A stretch of 64,000 bases of DNA from Candidatus Bilamarchaeum dharawalense (lineage in GTDB: Archaea; Micrarchaeota; Micrarchaeia; Anstonellales; Bilamarchaeaceae): the NCBI GenBank assembly GCA_902386555.1, contig CABMJJ010000009.1, positions 275,680 to 339,679 on the forward strand, read 5' to 3'. This document shows, one piece after another, positions 47,698 through 57,301 of this stretch (position 1 is the stretch's first letter; each line of letters opens with the position of its first letter). The translations under genes and the position numbers were made by a program. A model generated the notes under the pieces. The model worked only from the letters and a program-made list of their open reading frames with translations, made no database searches and was not told where the DNA came from.

Positions 47698-47762
47698 AAT
47701 GCGACCGCCAGAACGTCGCAACGTTCTGTGGTCAATTGAAGCGAGGCTTCAATGCGACCGCC
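47698..47762 (-). repeat. Twin-hairpin palindromic element at the tRNA-Gly 3' end with 12-bp flanking direct repeat AATGCGACCGCC
   Basis: Repeats at 47698-47709 and 47751-47762; hairpins AGAACGT-CGCA-ACGTTCT (47710-47727) and ATTGAAGC-GAG-GCTTCAAT (47735-47753). Confidence 0.85.
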
Positions 47763-47823
47763 GGGAATTGAACCCGGCCCGCGAGATTGGCAATCTCGAA
47801 TCATACCGATAGACTACGGTCGC
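47753..47823 (-). tRNA. tRNA-Gly (GCC)
   Basis: Minus strand GCGACCG...CGAGA-TTGCCAA-TCTCG...CCGGG-TTCAATT-CCCGG-CGGTCGC-A; acceptor, anticodon and T stems pair. Confidence 0.9.
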
Positions 47824-47864
47824 AAAATAAGTATGTCAAAAATGTAAGCAAATGAATATAAAAG

Positions 47865-48206
47865 CTACTTTAACCCAAGAGTTTTCTTTACCTTATCAAT
47901 GACCGATGGTTTTGGACGCACCACTTTCAAAACCGTGCCCCGTTCTATCGTAGGTTGGATTTTCAAAATCTGCTCCTGCGTCATCCTATTCTCCTTTAGG
48001 GTTGGATTGTAAACAACATATTCATTGGGAGGCTTGGGAGTGTCCTTCAAAGTTTTCCTGCAGTATGGGCAAACGTCATAGTGTGAAGTTCGTTTTTCAA
48101 GCTCCATTTCTTCTTCTGTTTCAAAATGATAGAAAGTACTAACTGTAGTTTCGAAAAATTTATTGCAAAAGGGGCATTGGATAATCCCGTTCCAAGTGAT
48201 GGTCAT
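47865..48206 (-). CDS. Small zinc-binding hypothetical protein
   Basis: IIQCPFCNKFFET and YDVCPYCRKTL CxxC pairs. Confidence 0.55.
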   Translation of the reverse strand: MTITWNGIIQCPFCNKFFETTVSTFYHFETEEEMELEKRTSHYDVCPYCRKTLKDTPKPPNEYVVYNPTLKENRMTQEQILKIQPTIERGTVLKVVRPKPSVIDKVKKTLGLK

Positions 48207-48313
48207 GATTAGGTTTTAAGTTGAAAATTTATAAATTAATTTTTTGGTACCATTTTCCAAAGAAGGTACTGCGGAAATGACCTCCCGAAATTGTTTAATA
48301 ATTCAAATGGCAT

Positions 48314-49474
48314 ATGGAAACCATGGGCATGAGCAAAGGGTCCTACCTCAAACGAATAACTTCCAATATGCACATGCGCAGCATCGAAGTTGGAGAAAAA
48401 TTAGATGGTAGTTCGCCACCTTCAGTTTTTGTTGGCAGCTTTGGCTATCCGAAAGTATATGTTGGTCCGATGATCAGTCCGGACCAGGGAGACACGGCTA
48501 TACTGGACACACCAGAAGTCTGGATTCCAAAAAAGAAAACCCAGGAAGACATAATCAATTTTAGATTGGGTCTGGTACGAGGAAAGCAGGTGGTTGGAAT
48601 TCAGGAATTGAACAACAAACTGGTACAGAAACTTCAGGAGATAACACTGGCAACCGGATCAGTACAAAGTGAAGCTCAGTTTCATGGAAAACCAAGGGGA
48701 TTTACCTTCGATGCGGAGCATGCTCCATTCGGTCCAAGTGCCAGCATAGATAAATTTGAGATTGATAATGTAAAATGGCACCCGGATTTGGAAAAAGTAT
48801 ATTATGATACGGACTTCAAAGCAGCAGATGCGGCGGTTGAACTTTACAACGAAGGTATTCTTTTCTCCCAGATTCAGAAGGCCCTGTCCACCGGAACCAT
48901 GGGTGTAGGAAAAAACAGAAAGCTGGTGCCAACCCGCTGGTCCATAACAGCAACCGATACCATACTGGCAAATCATCTTTATGATGACATCAAATGGAAT
49001 GAGATTATTGATTGCTATGAAGTGTACGAATTTTCCAGTTTGAACAATTATTATGCCATAATTCTAACTCCGACACCGTGGCAATATGAATGGCTTGAGG
49101 CATTTATCCACATAATGGATAATGAAGAATTGATCTATTCAGACTACGAAGGCACCAGAGGGAAGGATGGATATTCTGTTGTCGGTGGTTGTTATTACAG
49201 CTGCAAATTCGGAGTTTTGGAAGCGTTAAAACGAATGAGGAAGCAGTCTGGAGCAATCGTACTACGTGAAGCCTATCGCGGCTATGTTTCACTTGGAGTT
49301 TTCAATGTGAGGGAGAATGTGAGGAATGCAATGAAACAACTCCCGAGAAAGTTTGCAGATTTTAGAAGTGCCATGAACTATGTTTCAACCAAACTCCGTT
49401 TGCCGATTTCACGCTTTGTAGACCAAAGCGCTTTGATTAAAGATATGTTGAACTACAAACAAACAACATTGTAG
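48314..49474 (+). CDS. Nre-family (NreA-like) DNA repair-associated protein
   Basis: SVFVGSFGYPKVYVGPMISP, DTPEVWIPKKKTQEDIINFRLGLVRGKQ, SIDKFEIDNVKW, TRWSITATDTILA. Confidence 0.75.
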   Translation: METMGMSKGSYLKRITSNMHMRSIEVGEKLDGSSPPSVFVGSFGYPKVYVGPMISPDQGDTAILDTPEVWIPKKKTQEDIINFRLGLVRGKQVVGIQELNNKLVQKLQEITLATGSVQSEAQFHGKPRGFTFDAEHAPFGPSASIDKFEIDNVKWHPDLEKVYYDTDFKAADAAVELYNEGILFSQIQKALSTGTMGVGKNRKLVPTRWSITATDTILANHLYDDIKWNEIIDCYEVYEFSSLNNYYAIILTPTPWQYEWLEAFIHIMDNEELIYSDYEGTRGKDGYSVVGGCYYSCKFGVLEALKRMRKQSGAIVLREAYRGYVSLGVFNVRENVRNAMKQLPRKFADFRSAMNYVSTKLRLPISRFVDQSALIKDMLNYKQTTL

Positions 49475-49483
49475 GCGGGTTTT

Positions 49484-50818
49484 ATGGAAAATGGAACGGT
49501 CCAATATTTATATTCGTTAAAAGGCCATGGGTCAAAGTTGGGTCTTGATCGGATGGAACACCTGCTGACTGCGCTGGGCAACCCGGAAAAATCATTCAAA
49601 TCAGTTTTAGTGGCTGGAACAAATGGCAAGGGATCCACAGTCGCAGCAATCTATTCCATATTAAGGCAATCTGGATTTGTTGTTGGCAGATATACCAGCC
49701 CCCACATTACTTCACTGAATGAGAGAATTGTTGTGGATGACCAACAGATTAGCGATGAACAACTTTTCGTAATAGTAAATAGAATAAGAAAAAAAATAGA
49801 AACACTGAAAGACCAGGAAGGATTTGAACATCCGACCTTTTTTGAATTGACAACAGCTGCAGCATTCCTGTATTTCAAAGAGATGAAGATTGATTTTGCA
49901 GTTTTGGAAGTTGGAATGGGCGGGCGGCGGGATGCGACCAATACGGTTACGCCTTTGATCTCAGTAGTAACAAATGTTTCATTGGAGCACACTAAAATTT
50001 TGGGAGATACCATAGAGAAAATTGCATGGGAAAAAGGCGGGATAATAAAAAATAATGGAATTTTGATTACCGCTGCAGAAGGCAGCGCACTAACCACCCT
50101 GGAAAAAATCTCCAAAGAAAAAAAATCTGGAATATTTGTAGTTGGCATGGACATTACCTACAAAAGTCGTCAGCAAACCATGACAAGCCAGAAATTCAGC
50201 GCGGATGTTTTCGGAAAACAGATGGATCTGGAACTGAATCTTTTGGGCGAGCATCAGATAAAAAATGCATTGTGCGCTCTTGGAACTGTTTCAATTATGC
50301 AGCAGACTGGAATTCAGATTCCAGAAACTGCAATTCGAATGGGGTTGAAAAAAATAAACTGGCCAGGAAGAATGGAGATTATCCAACAAAACCCAGTTGT
50401 TATTTTGGATTGCGCTAAGGACGTAGAAGCTGCGAGAAATTTAAACAAAGCGATAAATGAATTGAAATTAAAAAAATTAATTCTAGTGGTTAGTATTTCT
50501 TCTGATAAAAATATTCCTGAAATGATTGCTGCCTTGGCACCACTGGCGACCCAGGTAATTATTACAACCCATAGGGTGATGGAACGGGCAGCAGACCCGC
50601 AGATCATTGCAACTGAATTGAAAAAATATAACAAACCATTCCAGGTTATTTTGGATGTGGGAGATGCGGTGGAAAGTGCGATTAAAATGGCGGGATCGGA
50701 TGGAGCTGTGCTTGTAAGTGGATCGGTTTTCACAGTTGCCGAAGCTAGACAGTTTTGGTTCGAGAGCAGCCAGCCAAAATTAGGGCTGGACTTGAACGAT
50801 ACGGTCCTAAAAAAGTAA
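49484..50818 (+). CDS. folC: Folylpolyglutamate synthase / dihydrofolate synthase-like Mur ligase family protein
   Basis: VLVAGTNGKGSTVAAIYSILRQSGFVVGRYTSPHI, LEVGMGGRRDATN. Confidence 0.85.
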   Translation: MENGTVQYLYSLKGHGSKLGLDRMEHLLTALGNPEKSFKSVLVAGTNGKGSTVAAIYSILRQSGFVVGRYTSPHITSLNERIVVDDQQISDEQLFVIVNRIRKKIETLKDQEGFEHPTFFELTTAAAFLYFKEMKIDFAVLEVGMGGRRDATNTVTPLISVVTNVSLEHTKILGDTIEKIAWEKGGIIKNNGILITAAEGSALTTLEKISKEKKSGIFVVGMDITYKSRQQTMTSQKFSADVFGKQMDLELNLLGEHQIKNALCALGTVSIMQQTGIQIPETAIRMGLKKINWPGRMEIIQQNPVVILDCAKDVEAARNLNKAINELKLKKLILVVSISSDKNIPEMIAALAPLATQVIITTHRVMERAADPQIIATELKKYNKPFQVILDVGDAVESAIKMAGSDGAVLVSGSVFTVAEARQFWFESSQPKLGLDLNDTVLKK

Positions 50819-50846
50819 TATAAAACTTCAGGTTCCATTTGTCAAC

Positions 50847-52130
50847 ATGAATTATCGCTATATTTTTCTGATTTTGATTTTACTACAGATGAGTGCTGTT
50901 TATGCGGATTGCATAGGATATCATGAAGTTTTTGATGTCAGAGTTTTGGATGCAAAAAATAGAACGGTAGAGGGAGTGGTGGTGCAGGTCAAGTTTGATA
51001 GGGGTGCATCATTTGGAGATAAATATTTCACCACCCAACCACTCAAAACAAATTCCCAGGGAATAGTTCACTACGATATTCTGAACCAGGGTACCAACAC
51101 CAGGGTCATTGACTGTAATATTGTGATAAATGTATCCATAGGGGGAACATCAGAAACAAAAACGATCGTAGTAAGTGAACACGGATCAACCGTGAATATT
51201 TGGATGTCGCAACTATACCCAGCCAGATTCTACGTGAGAGATCAGTACAAATCAGGATTGGAAAATTCAACAGTAAACGTTGATGTATGGGGGCCAGGAG
51301 TAACCGACAGTAAGGGTATGGTAAAGGGTTACCTGGAAACCGGAAACCACGAATATTTTGCAAGTTACTTGGATGCCAGTTCATCTGGAACATTTGAAGT
51401 TAAAGATGATACTGATTTCGAAGTTATTTTCCCATACTATCCAGTTGACATTGAAATCACTGATGATACTGGAGCACCGTTAAACGCAACATTGAAACTT
51501 CTGGACCAGACTCTTGTTCTTCCAAATGGCCATTTCCAATATCCAAAAATGTTTGGGCAGCAGGTGCCTTTTGAAACCGAGTACCTGGGAGTAATAGTAT
51601 CTGGGGTTATACAGCCTGCAATTGAACCAGAGATAAAAATTCGCTATGATACTCATGCACCAACCATATCAGAAGTAAAATCATTGAGTGAGGAAAGTCG
51701 GCCGAGATTAAGTATAACAGCCACGGATACTGGCATCTATGCAAGCGGATTGGATGTTTCAAGTATGAAGGTAACCTATAAGACTGAACCGTCAACCGAG
51801 AACGAAGCCTGGCATCCTGCAGTTGTATTTACCACAGCGAAAAACACATTTACAGCAGAATTCCCAGAAATGGCACCAAACACCATTGTTAAGTTCAGAG
51901 TCGAGGTAAAGGACAAGGCCAGCAACCGAGCAGAAATAGACGGAAAGTTCACAACCATGGTTGTACAAAACCCACAAAACACCACTCAAAACGATTCAAA
52001 TCCACATACAGATCCGCAGCAAGACCAGGGAATACCACTTATATACATAATTGGTGGTGTATTTTTATTAGTTTTGGCAGTTATTTTGGTAATTAAACTA
52101 AAATCTAAAGGAACAGGTGGGAGTTCATAG
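50847..52130 (+). CDS. Secreted/surface protein with Ig-like or carboxypeptidase-regulatory-like repeats and C-terminal TM
   Basis: N-terminal signal FLILILLQMSAVYA; repeats with VxDxxGxP; C-term TM PLIYIIGGVFLLVLAVILVIKLK. Confidence 0.7.
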   Translation: MNYRYIFLILILLQMSAVYADCIGYHEVFDVRVLDAKNRTVEGVVVQVKFDRGASFGDKYFTTQPLKTNSQGIVHYDILNQGTNTRVIDCNIVINVSIGGTSETKTIVVSEHGSTVNIWMSQLYPARFYVRDQYKSGLENSTVNVDVWGPGVTDSKGMVKGYLETGNHEYFASYLDASSSGTFEVKDDTDFEVIFPYYPVDIEITDDTGAPLNATLKLLDQTLVLPNGHFQYPKMFGQQVPFETEYLGVIVSGVIQPAIEPEIKIRYDTHAPTISEVKSLSEESRPRLSITATDTGIYASGLDVSSMKVTYKTEPSTENEAWHPAVVFTTAKNTFTAEFPEMAPNTIVKFRVEVKDKASNRAEIDGKFTTMVVQNPQNTTQNDSNPHTDPQQDQGIPLIYIIGGVFLLVLAVILVIKLKSKGTGGSS

Positions 52131-52221
52131 GGATTATCTTTATAAATTGTGTGTATTATAGTATAAACACGTGCGTTCATAAATTACAATAAAATAAGTA
52201 TTTGATATAAGGTGGTAAAAC

Positions 52222-52953
52222 ATGCCTCGAGGAAAAAAAATTATTATAGAAACCGAAGTAAACGATGATTTCGTGGATAGATTTAGATCCATAAATTTGG
52301 ATGATATAAAGAAAGACCGCGAAAGTACTGAGGATAGCTTATCTTCATCTGTAGCAAGCGTCTTTAAAGTAGCTCAAAATCTTTATAGACAGAAAGCAAG
52401 CGAAGATGAATTGGAAGGTAAACATAAGTTATTTTCTGTTAGATCTGCTTATGATTTTCTCAAAGACAATGGTGTATTCATATCTTTTAGGGCCTTTGGC
52501 GGCAGGATAGAACGAGGCACTATCCCGTTTGTCAAGGTTGGAAGAAAGAGATACATCCCAATAAGTGTCCTTGAGGATATTACAAAAACAAAATCCGACT
52601 TTTATACAGTAAAAGAGGCATTTGAAGAGTATAAAAAGGCCAACCAGAAAATCAATTTCAGGGCCTTTATTGGAAGAATAGAAAAGGGTTCGATCCCATC
52701 TGTAAAGTTTGGCACACGAAGGCTAGTACCAAGAGATGCTGTGGAGTCTCTAACTCACATCAGCTCTAATTACTACACAGTAAGCCAGGCAATTAAGGAA
52801 TTGTACAAGGGCGGGATTAGAATCAAAAGAAATGCCTTTGAAAGAAGACTGGATCGTGGTAGAATCCCACATGTGAAGATTGGTGGGAGAAGATTCATCC
52901 ACGAAGATGTAATGAAAGAGCTCGTTGACAAGGAAGTTGCTCTTAAAAAATAA
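52222..52953 (+). CDS. Protein with three tandem excisionase/MerR-like HTH units
   Basis: FRAFGGRIERGTIPFVKVGRKRYIP, FRAFIGRIEKGSIPSVKFGTRRLVP, RNAFERRLDRGRIPHVKIGGRRFIH. Confidence 0.75.
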   Translation: MPRGKKIIIETEVNDDFVDRFRSINLDDIKKDRESTEDSLSSSVASVFKVAQNLYRQKASEDELEGKHKLFSVRSAYDFLKDNGVFISFRAFGGRIERGTIPFVKVGRKRYIPISVLEDITKTKSDFYTVKEAFEEYKKANQKINFRAFIGRIEKGSIPSVKFGTRRLVPRDAVESLTHISSNYYTVSQAIKELYKGGIRIKRNAFERRLDRGRIPHVKIGGRRFIHEDVMKELVDKEVALKK

Positions 52954-52990
52954 TTTTTTTTCTTTAAATTTCTAAACGGGTGGGTAAAAA

Positions 52991-53470
52991 ATGCAAACTA
53001 CTACAAGTTATACTGCAAGGGAAAAAATTGGACCGTTCATAAGAGGAGTGTTTGGTGGGGATGGACCTTTTGTTGAAATTGCGATTAAAGGTTTGAAAAA
53101 AGGTGTCCCAGAGCCATTGGGAATGGTATATGCAGAACGAGTTGGAAACCATGCACCAATAGATGCCATTGGAAATTTGCTCAAAAAAGGTTTGCCAGCA
53201 GACATGCAAGAGGTGCTAGCCAGTGCGCTTAAAAGAAGATACGAAAATGGCCCTGACTACTATGGAGAAGTTTTGGCAATGAGCTTTACCTCCATACCAG
53301 GACTTTCGGTTCCATCAAATAGAATAAGCAGGGAAACGGCAGAACTTGGTATGAGATTTAGAAGAGAGAGGATAGTAGAGTTAGCAGGCGAAGCATTGCA
53401 AACTGTTACTGCCACTGCTGCAAGAGAGGCATTATCTGCCATTTTAACAGCTCACCACGCACAATCATGA
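52991..53470 (+). CDS. Hypothetical protein
   Basis: 159-aa ORF between conserved genes. Confidence 0.5.
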   Translation: MQTTTSYTAREKIGPFIRGVFGGDGPFVEIAIKGLKKGVPEPLGMVYAERVGNHAPIDAIGNLLKKGLPADMQEVLASALKRRYENGPDYYGEVLAMSFTSIPGLSVPSNRISRETAELGMRFRRERIVELAGEALQTVTATAAREALSAILTAHHAQS

Positions 53471-53500
53471 GTTTTATTCCTTTTCCTTTAGATTAGTGTA

Positions 53501-55870
53501 ATGATTAGAAAGCGGGCCTTCTTCATTGATGCAAATTATACGGTGAAGAATGGTAAAACTTACGTATCCCTACTACTCAAGGGGAAAAAAACAGTTAGAA
53601 TGTACTACCAGTATGATCCCTACTTCTACGTGGATGCACCTTTAGATGCAAAGAATCAGATTCTGGCTATAAAAGCACCAAAAAAAACTGGCGAGGTGGT
53701 TGGACCACTTCGAATAGAAGAATGCGACAGAAATATTGGTTTAAACAGCAAAAAAATGCTAAAGGTGTACTGTAAAGAACCGTCCCATGTTCCAGCCATA
53801 AAAGCTGCCATGCCCTACCCAAGTTTTGAATATAATATTCCATTTGCAAGAAGATTTATTTTTGACATGCAGCTCACTCCTTTCTCTTCGATTGTGTATG
53901 AACGAGAGGGGCGAGTGATAACAAAAATAATTTCCATCCAACCGTCCAATCCAAAAATATCCGCCATGGGTTTTGATATTGAAACCTATAATCCAATTGG
54001 AACACCGCGCGAACAAAAAGATCCGGTAATCATGATAAGTTATTGTGGAAAGAAGAAAGGAGTAATAACATTCAAAAAATCATCCAAGGAATTTGTGGAA
54101 ACGGTTGCGGATGAGAAAACCATGCTGGAGAGATTTTTTCAAATTCTAAAGGAAGAGGATCCGGATGTTATTCTTGGCTATAACTCTGCTAATTTCGACC
54201 TCCCCTATTTGAAAGCGCGAGCAACTGTGCTGGGAACGCAGTTGAAATTAGGGCGCTATGGAAGTGGGATTCAAGAGGTGAAAAGAGGATTGATCAACGG
54301 TGTGCGAGTGCAGGGGCGGGTACATTTTGATCTTTACCCCATGGCTAAATTCTTTGGATTTATAGGTGTTATAAAAAGCCAACGATTTACCCTTGATGCC
54401 ATTGCAGAAGATGTACTTGGAAGAAAGAAACTAAAGGTGAACAAGGAGGAGATTTGGCAGATGTGGGATAGTAATGACATAGAAAAACTTTGTGATTATT
54501 CCCTGGTGGATGCTGAACTGACCCTGGCCCTAGGGGAACGATTTTTACCAATTGATGAGGAACTGGCAAGCGTTGCAAAATTGCCTTTGTTCGACACAAC
54601 GATTTCAACCAGCGGGCAGCTTGTGGAAAATTTGCTTATGTTTCACGCAACCGAAAGAAAAGAATTAATTCCATCTAAACCCATTGGCGATGCGATCAAT
54701 GAAAGAATGAATGCACCGATCCAGGGTGCTTTTGTGAAATTACCAGAACCAGGAATCTACGAAAACGTAGCCGTATTGGATTTTCGTGGGCTGTATCCTT
54801 CCATAATTGTATCCTATAACATTGACCCTGGAACCTTGATGGAATCCAATGTGGATGATTGTTTTGAATCACCCACAGGTGCAAAATTTTCGAAAAAACA
54901 AACCGGGCTTATTCCGTTTGTTCTTGATTATTTAATTGATATGAGGATGGTTTTGAAAAAAACAATCAAAACCCTAGACAAGGGAAGTGATGAACACGTA
55001 CGTATTAGTGCAAGATCCCAGGCTCTGAAAATTCTGGCAAACAGTTTCTATGGCTACATGGGCTATGCCAGATCACGATGGTACTCCCGCCAGTGTGCAG
55101 AAAGTGTTACCGCGTGGGGTAGGAAACATATAATGGAGACCATAGAAAAAGCAGAGGGTGCTGGTTTTCAGGTATTGTATGCAGATACGGACTCTGTTTT
55201 TATAATTTATAAAAATAAGGAAGATGTCTTGAAATTTATGGGTGACGTTAACACAGCACTGCCATCGAAAATGGAATTGGAATTGGAAGGATTTTATCCG
55301 AGAGGAGTGTTTGTAAGTAAAAAAGGAAGTGAAGAAAAAGGAGCAAAAAAGAAATATGCACTTCTTGGTGAAGATGGTCGGATTAAGATTCGTGGTTTCG
55401 AACTTGTTCGAAGAGACTGGTCGAAAATAGCAAAGGACACCCAGTTGAAGGTTCTTGAGGCCATACTAAAAGAGGGAAGTAAGGAAAAGGCAGTGAAGAT
55501 TATTCGCGAGGTTGTGACCAGATTAAATGAGGGTAAGGTTCCTCTTGAAATGTTGGCCATAAGCACGCAGTTAAACAAAAGCCCGGGAAGTTACGAGGTT
55601 GCAAGTCCAGAACTCTCCGCAGCAAAAAAACTACTCAAAGCAGGTATCAATGCAGAGAAAGGAACAATGATATCCTATGTTGTGGGTAAAAGCGGTAAGA
55701 GTATCTCTGAAAAAGCAGCGCCCATAGAACTTGCCAAAGACTATGATGCGGATTATTACATTAACAATCAAATTTTACCAGCGGTGATGAAGATAATGAA
55801 AGAGCTGGGATATGACGAACACAGCATGAAATTCGGCGGAAAACAAAAAAGTCTCGATGCATTTTTCTAG
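53501..55870 (+). CDS. polB: Family B DNA polymerase
   Basis: MGFDIETYNP (Exo I), VLDFRGLYPSIIVSYNI (Pol A), ILANSFYGYMGYARSRWY, YADTDSVF; no intein. Confidence 0.95.
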   Translation: MIRKRAFFIDANYTVKNGKTYVSLLLKGKKTVRMYYQYDPYFYVDAPLDAKNQILAIKAPKKTGEVVGPLRIEECDRNIGLNSKKMLKVYCKEPSHVPAIKAAMPYPSFEYNIPFARRFIFDMQLTPFSSIVYEREGRVITKIISIQPSNPKISAMGFDIETYNPIGTPREQKDPVIMISYCGKKKGVITFKKSSKEFVETVADEKTMLERFFQILKEEDPDVILGYNSANFDLPYLKARATVLGTQLKLGRYGSGIQEVKRGLINGVRVQGRVHFDLYPMAKFFGFIGVIKSQRFTLDAIAEDVLGRKKLKVNKEEIWQMWDSNDIEKLCDYSLVDAELTLALGERFLPIDEELASVAKLPLFDTTISTSGQLVENLLMFHATERKELIPSKPIGDAINERMNAPIQGAFVKLPEPGIYENVAVLDFRGLYPSIIVSYNIDPGTLMESNVDDCFESPTGAKFSKKQTGLIPFVLDYLIDMRMVLKKTIKTLDKGSDEHVRISARSQALKILANSFYGYMGYARSRWYSRQCAESVTAWGRKHIMETIEKAEGAGFQVLYADTDSVFIIYKNKEDVLKFMGDVNTALPSKMELELEGFYPRGVFVSKKGSEEKGAKKKYALLGEDGRIKIRGFELVRRDWSKIAKDTQLKVLEAILKEGSKEKAVKIIREVVTRLNEGKVPLEMLAISTQLNKSPGSYEVASPELSAAKKLLKAGINAEKGTMISYVVGKSGKSISEKAAPIELAKDYDADYYINNQILPAVMKIMKELGYDEHSMKFGGKQKSLDAFF

Positions 55871-55878
55871 GTTTTTTA

Positions 55879-56754
55879 ATGAAAGAAAGATTAGGGTGGA
55901 TAGATTTTGGAAGAGCGCTTGCCATTTTCTTAGTGGTTGTATTCCATGTTGCCTATCAGTTCACGCGCGATGAAAATTTGAGAATAGTTGGGTTCCTGGG
56001 TGTATCCCTTTTTTTCATAATAAGCGGATTCATGCTTTCAACCAAATATCCAAAACTTCGATCATTTGATTTGAAGTGGTTTTTTAAGAGATATGTGAAA
56101 GTAGCTTCAATCTATTATCTGGCCATAATTGCAATTGTCATATTATTTGCGAATCAGTCTTACCAACAGGGGATTTATGATATTTTACTTCATTTTTTAT
56201 TCCTAAACTGGCTTGATCCTAGCACTCAATATACTCTAATAAGTCCGTCCTGGTTTCTTATACCGTTGATGGCGCTGTATCTTGCCTATCCTTACCTAAA
56301 CAAATTAATTAGAAAATCAGAATGGTTTGTTGTAGTTGCCTTTATCATTACCATAATCTATGGAATTCAAGAGAATAGCCCGTTGACCTCTTTCTCCTTG
56401 CTTTTCTTCCTGGCACAGTTTTGTTTTGGTATGGCAAGTGCACAGGGAATAGGTAAAATAATGATCATTGGGCCGCTTTTGATGGCGATATATAATCCAC
56501 TATTGGCCATACCGTATATAGTGTTCTGGATTATTTATTTGAGCAAAATCCCGCCAATAGGCAGCATTACGTTAATCTCAAAGCATACCATTGAGATATT
56601 TTTATTTCATGAGGCGATAATGAACGTGTGTATTGGAAAATGGAACGTCTATGGCTTAGAGATGCCCTATTCACTTTTAATAACAATTTCGTGTTTTTTG
56701 GTAGCCACTTTAATCGCGTCAAGACTACAAAAACTAGTCATAACTATTTTATAG
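55879..56754 (+). CDS. Acyltransferase-3-family membrane protein
   Basis: RLGWIDFGRALAIFLVVVFHVAYQF, GVSLFFIISGFMLS. Confidence 0.8.
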   Translation: MKERLGWIDFGRALAIFLVVVFHVAYQFTRDENLRIVGFLGVSLFFIISGFMLSTKYPKLRSFDLKWFFKRYVKVASIYYLAIIAIVILFANQSYQQGIYDILLHFLFLNWLDPSTQYTLISPSWFLIPLMALYLAYPYLNKLIRKSEWFVVVAFIITIIYGIQENSPLTSFSLLFFLAQFCFGMASAQGIGKIMIIGPLLMAIYNPLLAIPYIVFWIIYLSKIPPIGSITLISKHTIEIFLFHEAIMNVCIGKWNVYGLEMPYSLLITISCFLVATLIASRLQKLVITIL

Positions 56755-56775
56755 CCTCCCCCACAAAATCATAGT

Positions 56776-57294
56776 ATGGCTCGAAGAGAAATCCCCCCCA
56801 GTTTGTTACCAACCATCGACCTAACAAAACCAATTCAGTTGGATGATAAAACACTAATTAGGTTATATAGAACACAGCTGGAAAGCCCAAAGACGGAGAT
56901 GGCAGCCAGGTTGTACGCCATAGAAGAGTTGGTAAGACTCGGTGAGACCAGCTATCTGAATGGATTTCGAATGAAGGCCGAGATGAGAATAGGAACTGAA
57001 GAAGAACAATTGGAAAAATTAAAAACAGGAAGACTGGGGGCTATGACAGGAAAGGGAGCGCCATTGTTCGGTGACTATCTGCACCGAGAAAGAGGCATGA
57101 CTCGTGAAGATTTTGAAAAATTATTGAAGGGAGATAAAACGGACATTGAAAACGAGTATTATCTCAAATATATCAGCCCAACCTTGAAGAAGTATGATAA
57201 AGCAATAGAAAATTGTGAGAAACGAATTGCAGTCCTGAAACAGGTGGTGGCAGAGATTAATGCAAAAGTTCCAACCACAAAGATAGACTTCTGA
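56776..57294 (+). CDS. Hypothetical protein, paralogue of 57302..57904
   Basis: DLTKPIQLDDKTLIRLYRTQLESPK...; C-terminal coiled-coil-like KYISPTLKKYDKAIENCEKRI. Confidence 0.6.
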   Translation: MARREIPPSLLPTIDLTKPIQLDDKTLIRLYRTQLESPKTEMAARLYAIEELVRLGETSYLNGFRMKAEMRIGTEEEQLEKLKTGRLGAMTGKGAPLFGDYLHRERGMTREDFEKLLKGDKTDIENEYYLKYISPTLKKYDKAIENCEKRIAVLKQVVAEINAKVPTTKIDF

Positions 57295-57301
57295 TGATAT
57301 T

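Noticed and set aside
47650-47700. Possible H/ACA or C/D guide RNA (GTTCACGCCGAGCCTTTAGGTGAGGCCAGTGAACA, with GA/TGA kink-turn-like loop)
   Set aside because: No proper pseudouridylation pocket or C/D/C'/D' boxes could be assigned; left as an unassigned hairpin near the tRNA.
53501-55870. Intein in DNA polymerase B
   Set aside because: Pol A (DFRGLYPSI), Pol B-region (ANSFYGYMG) and Pol C (YADTDSV) motifs are uninterrupted and length is normal for PolB.
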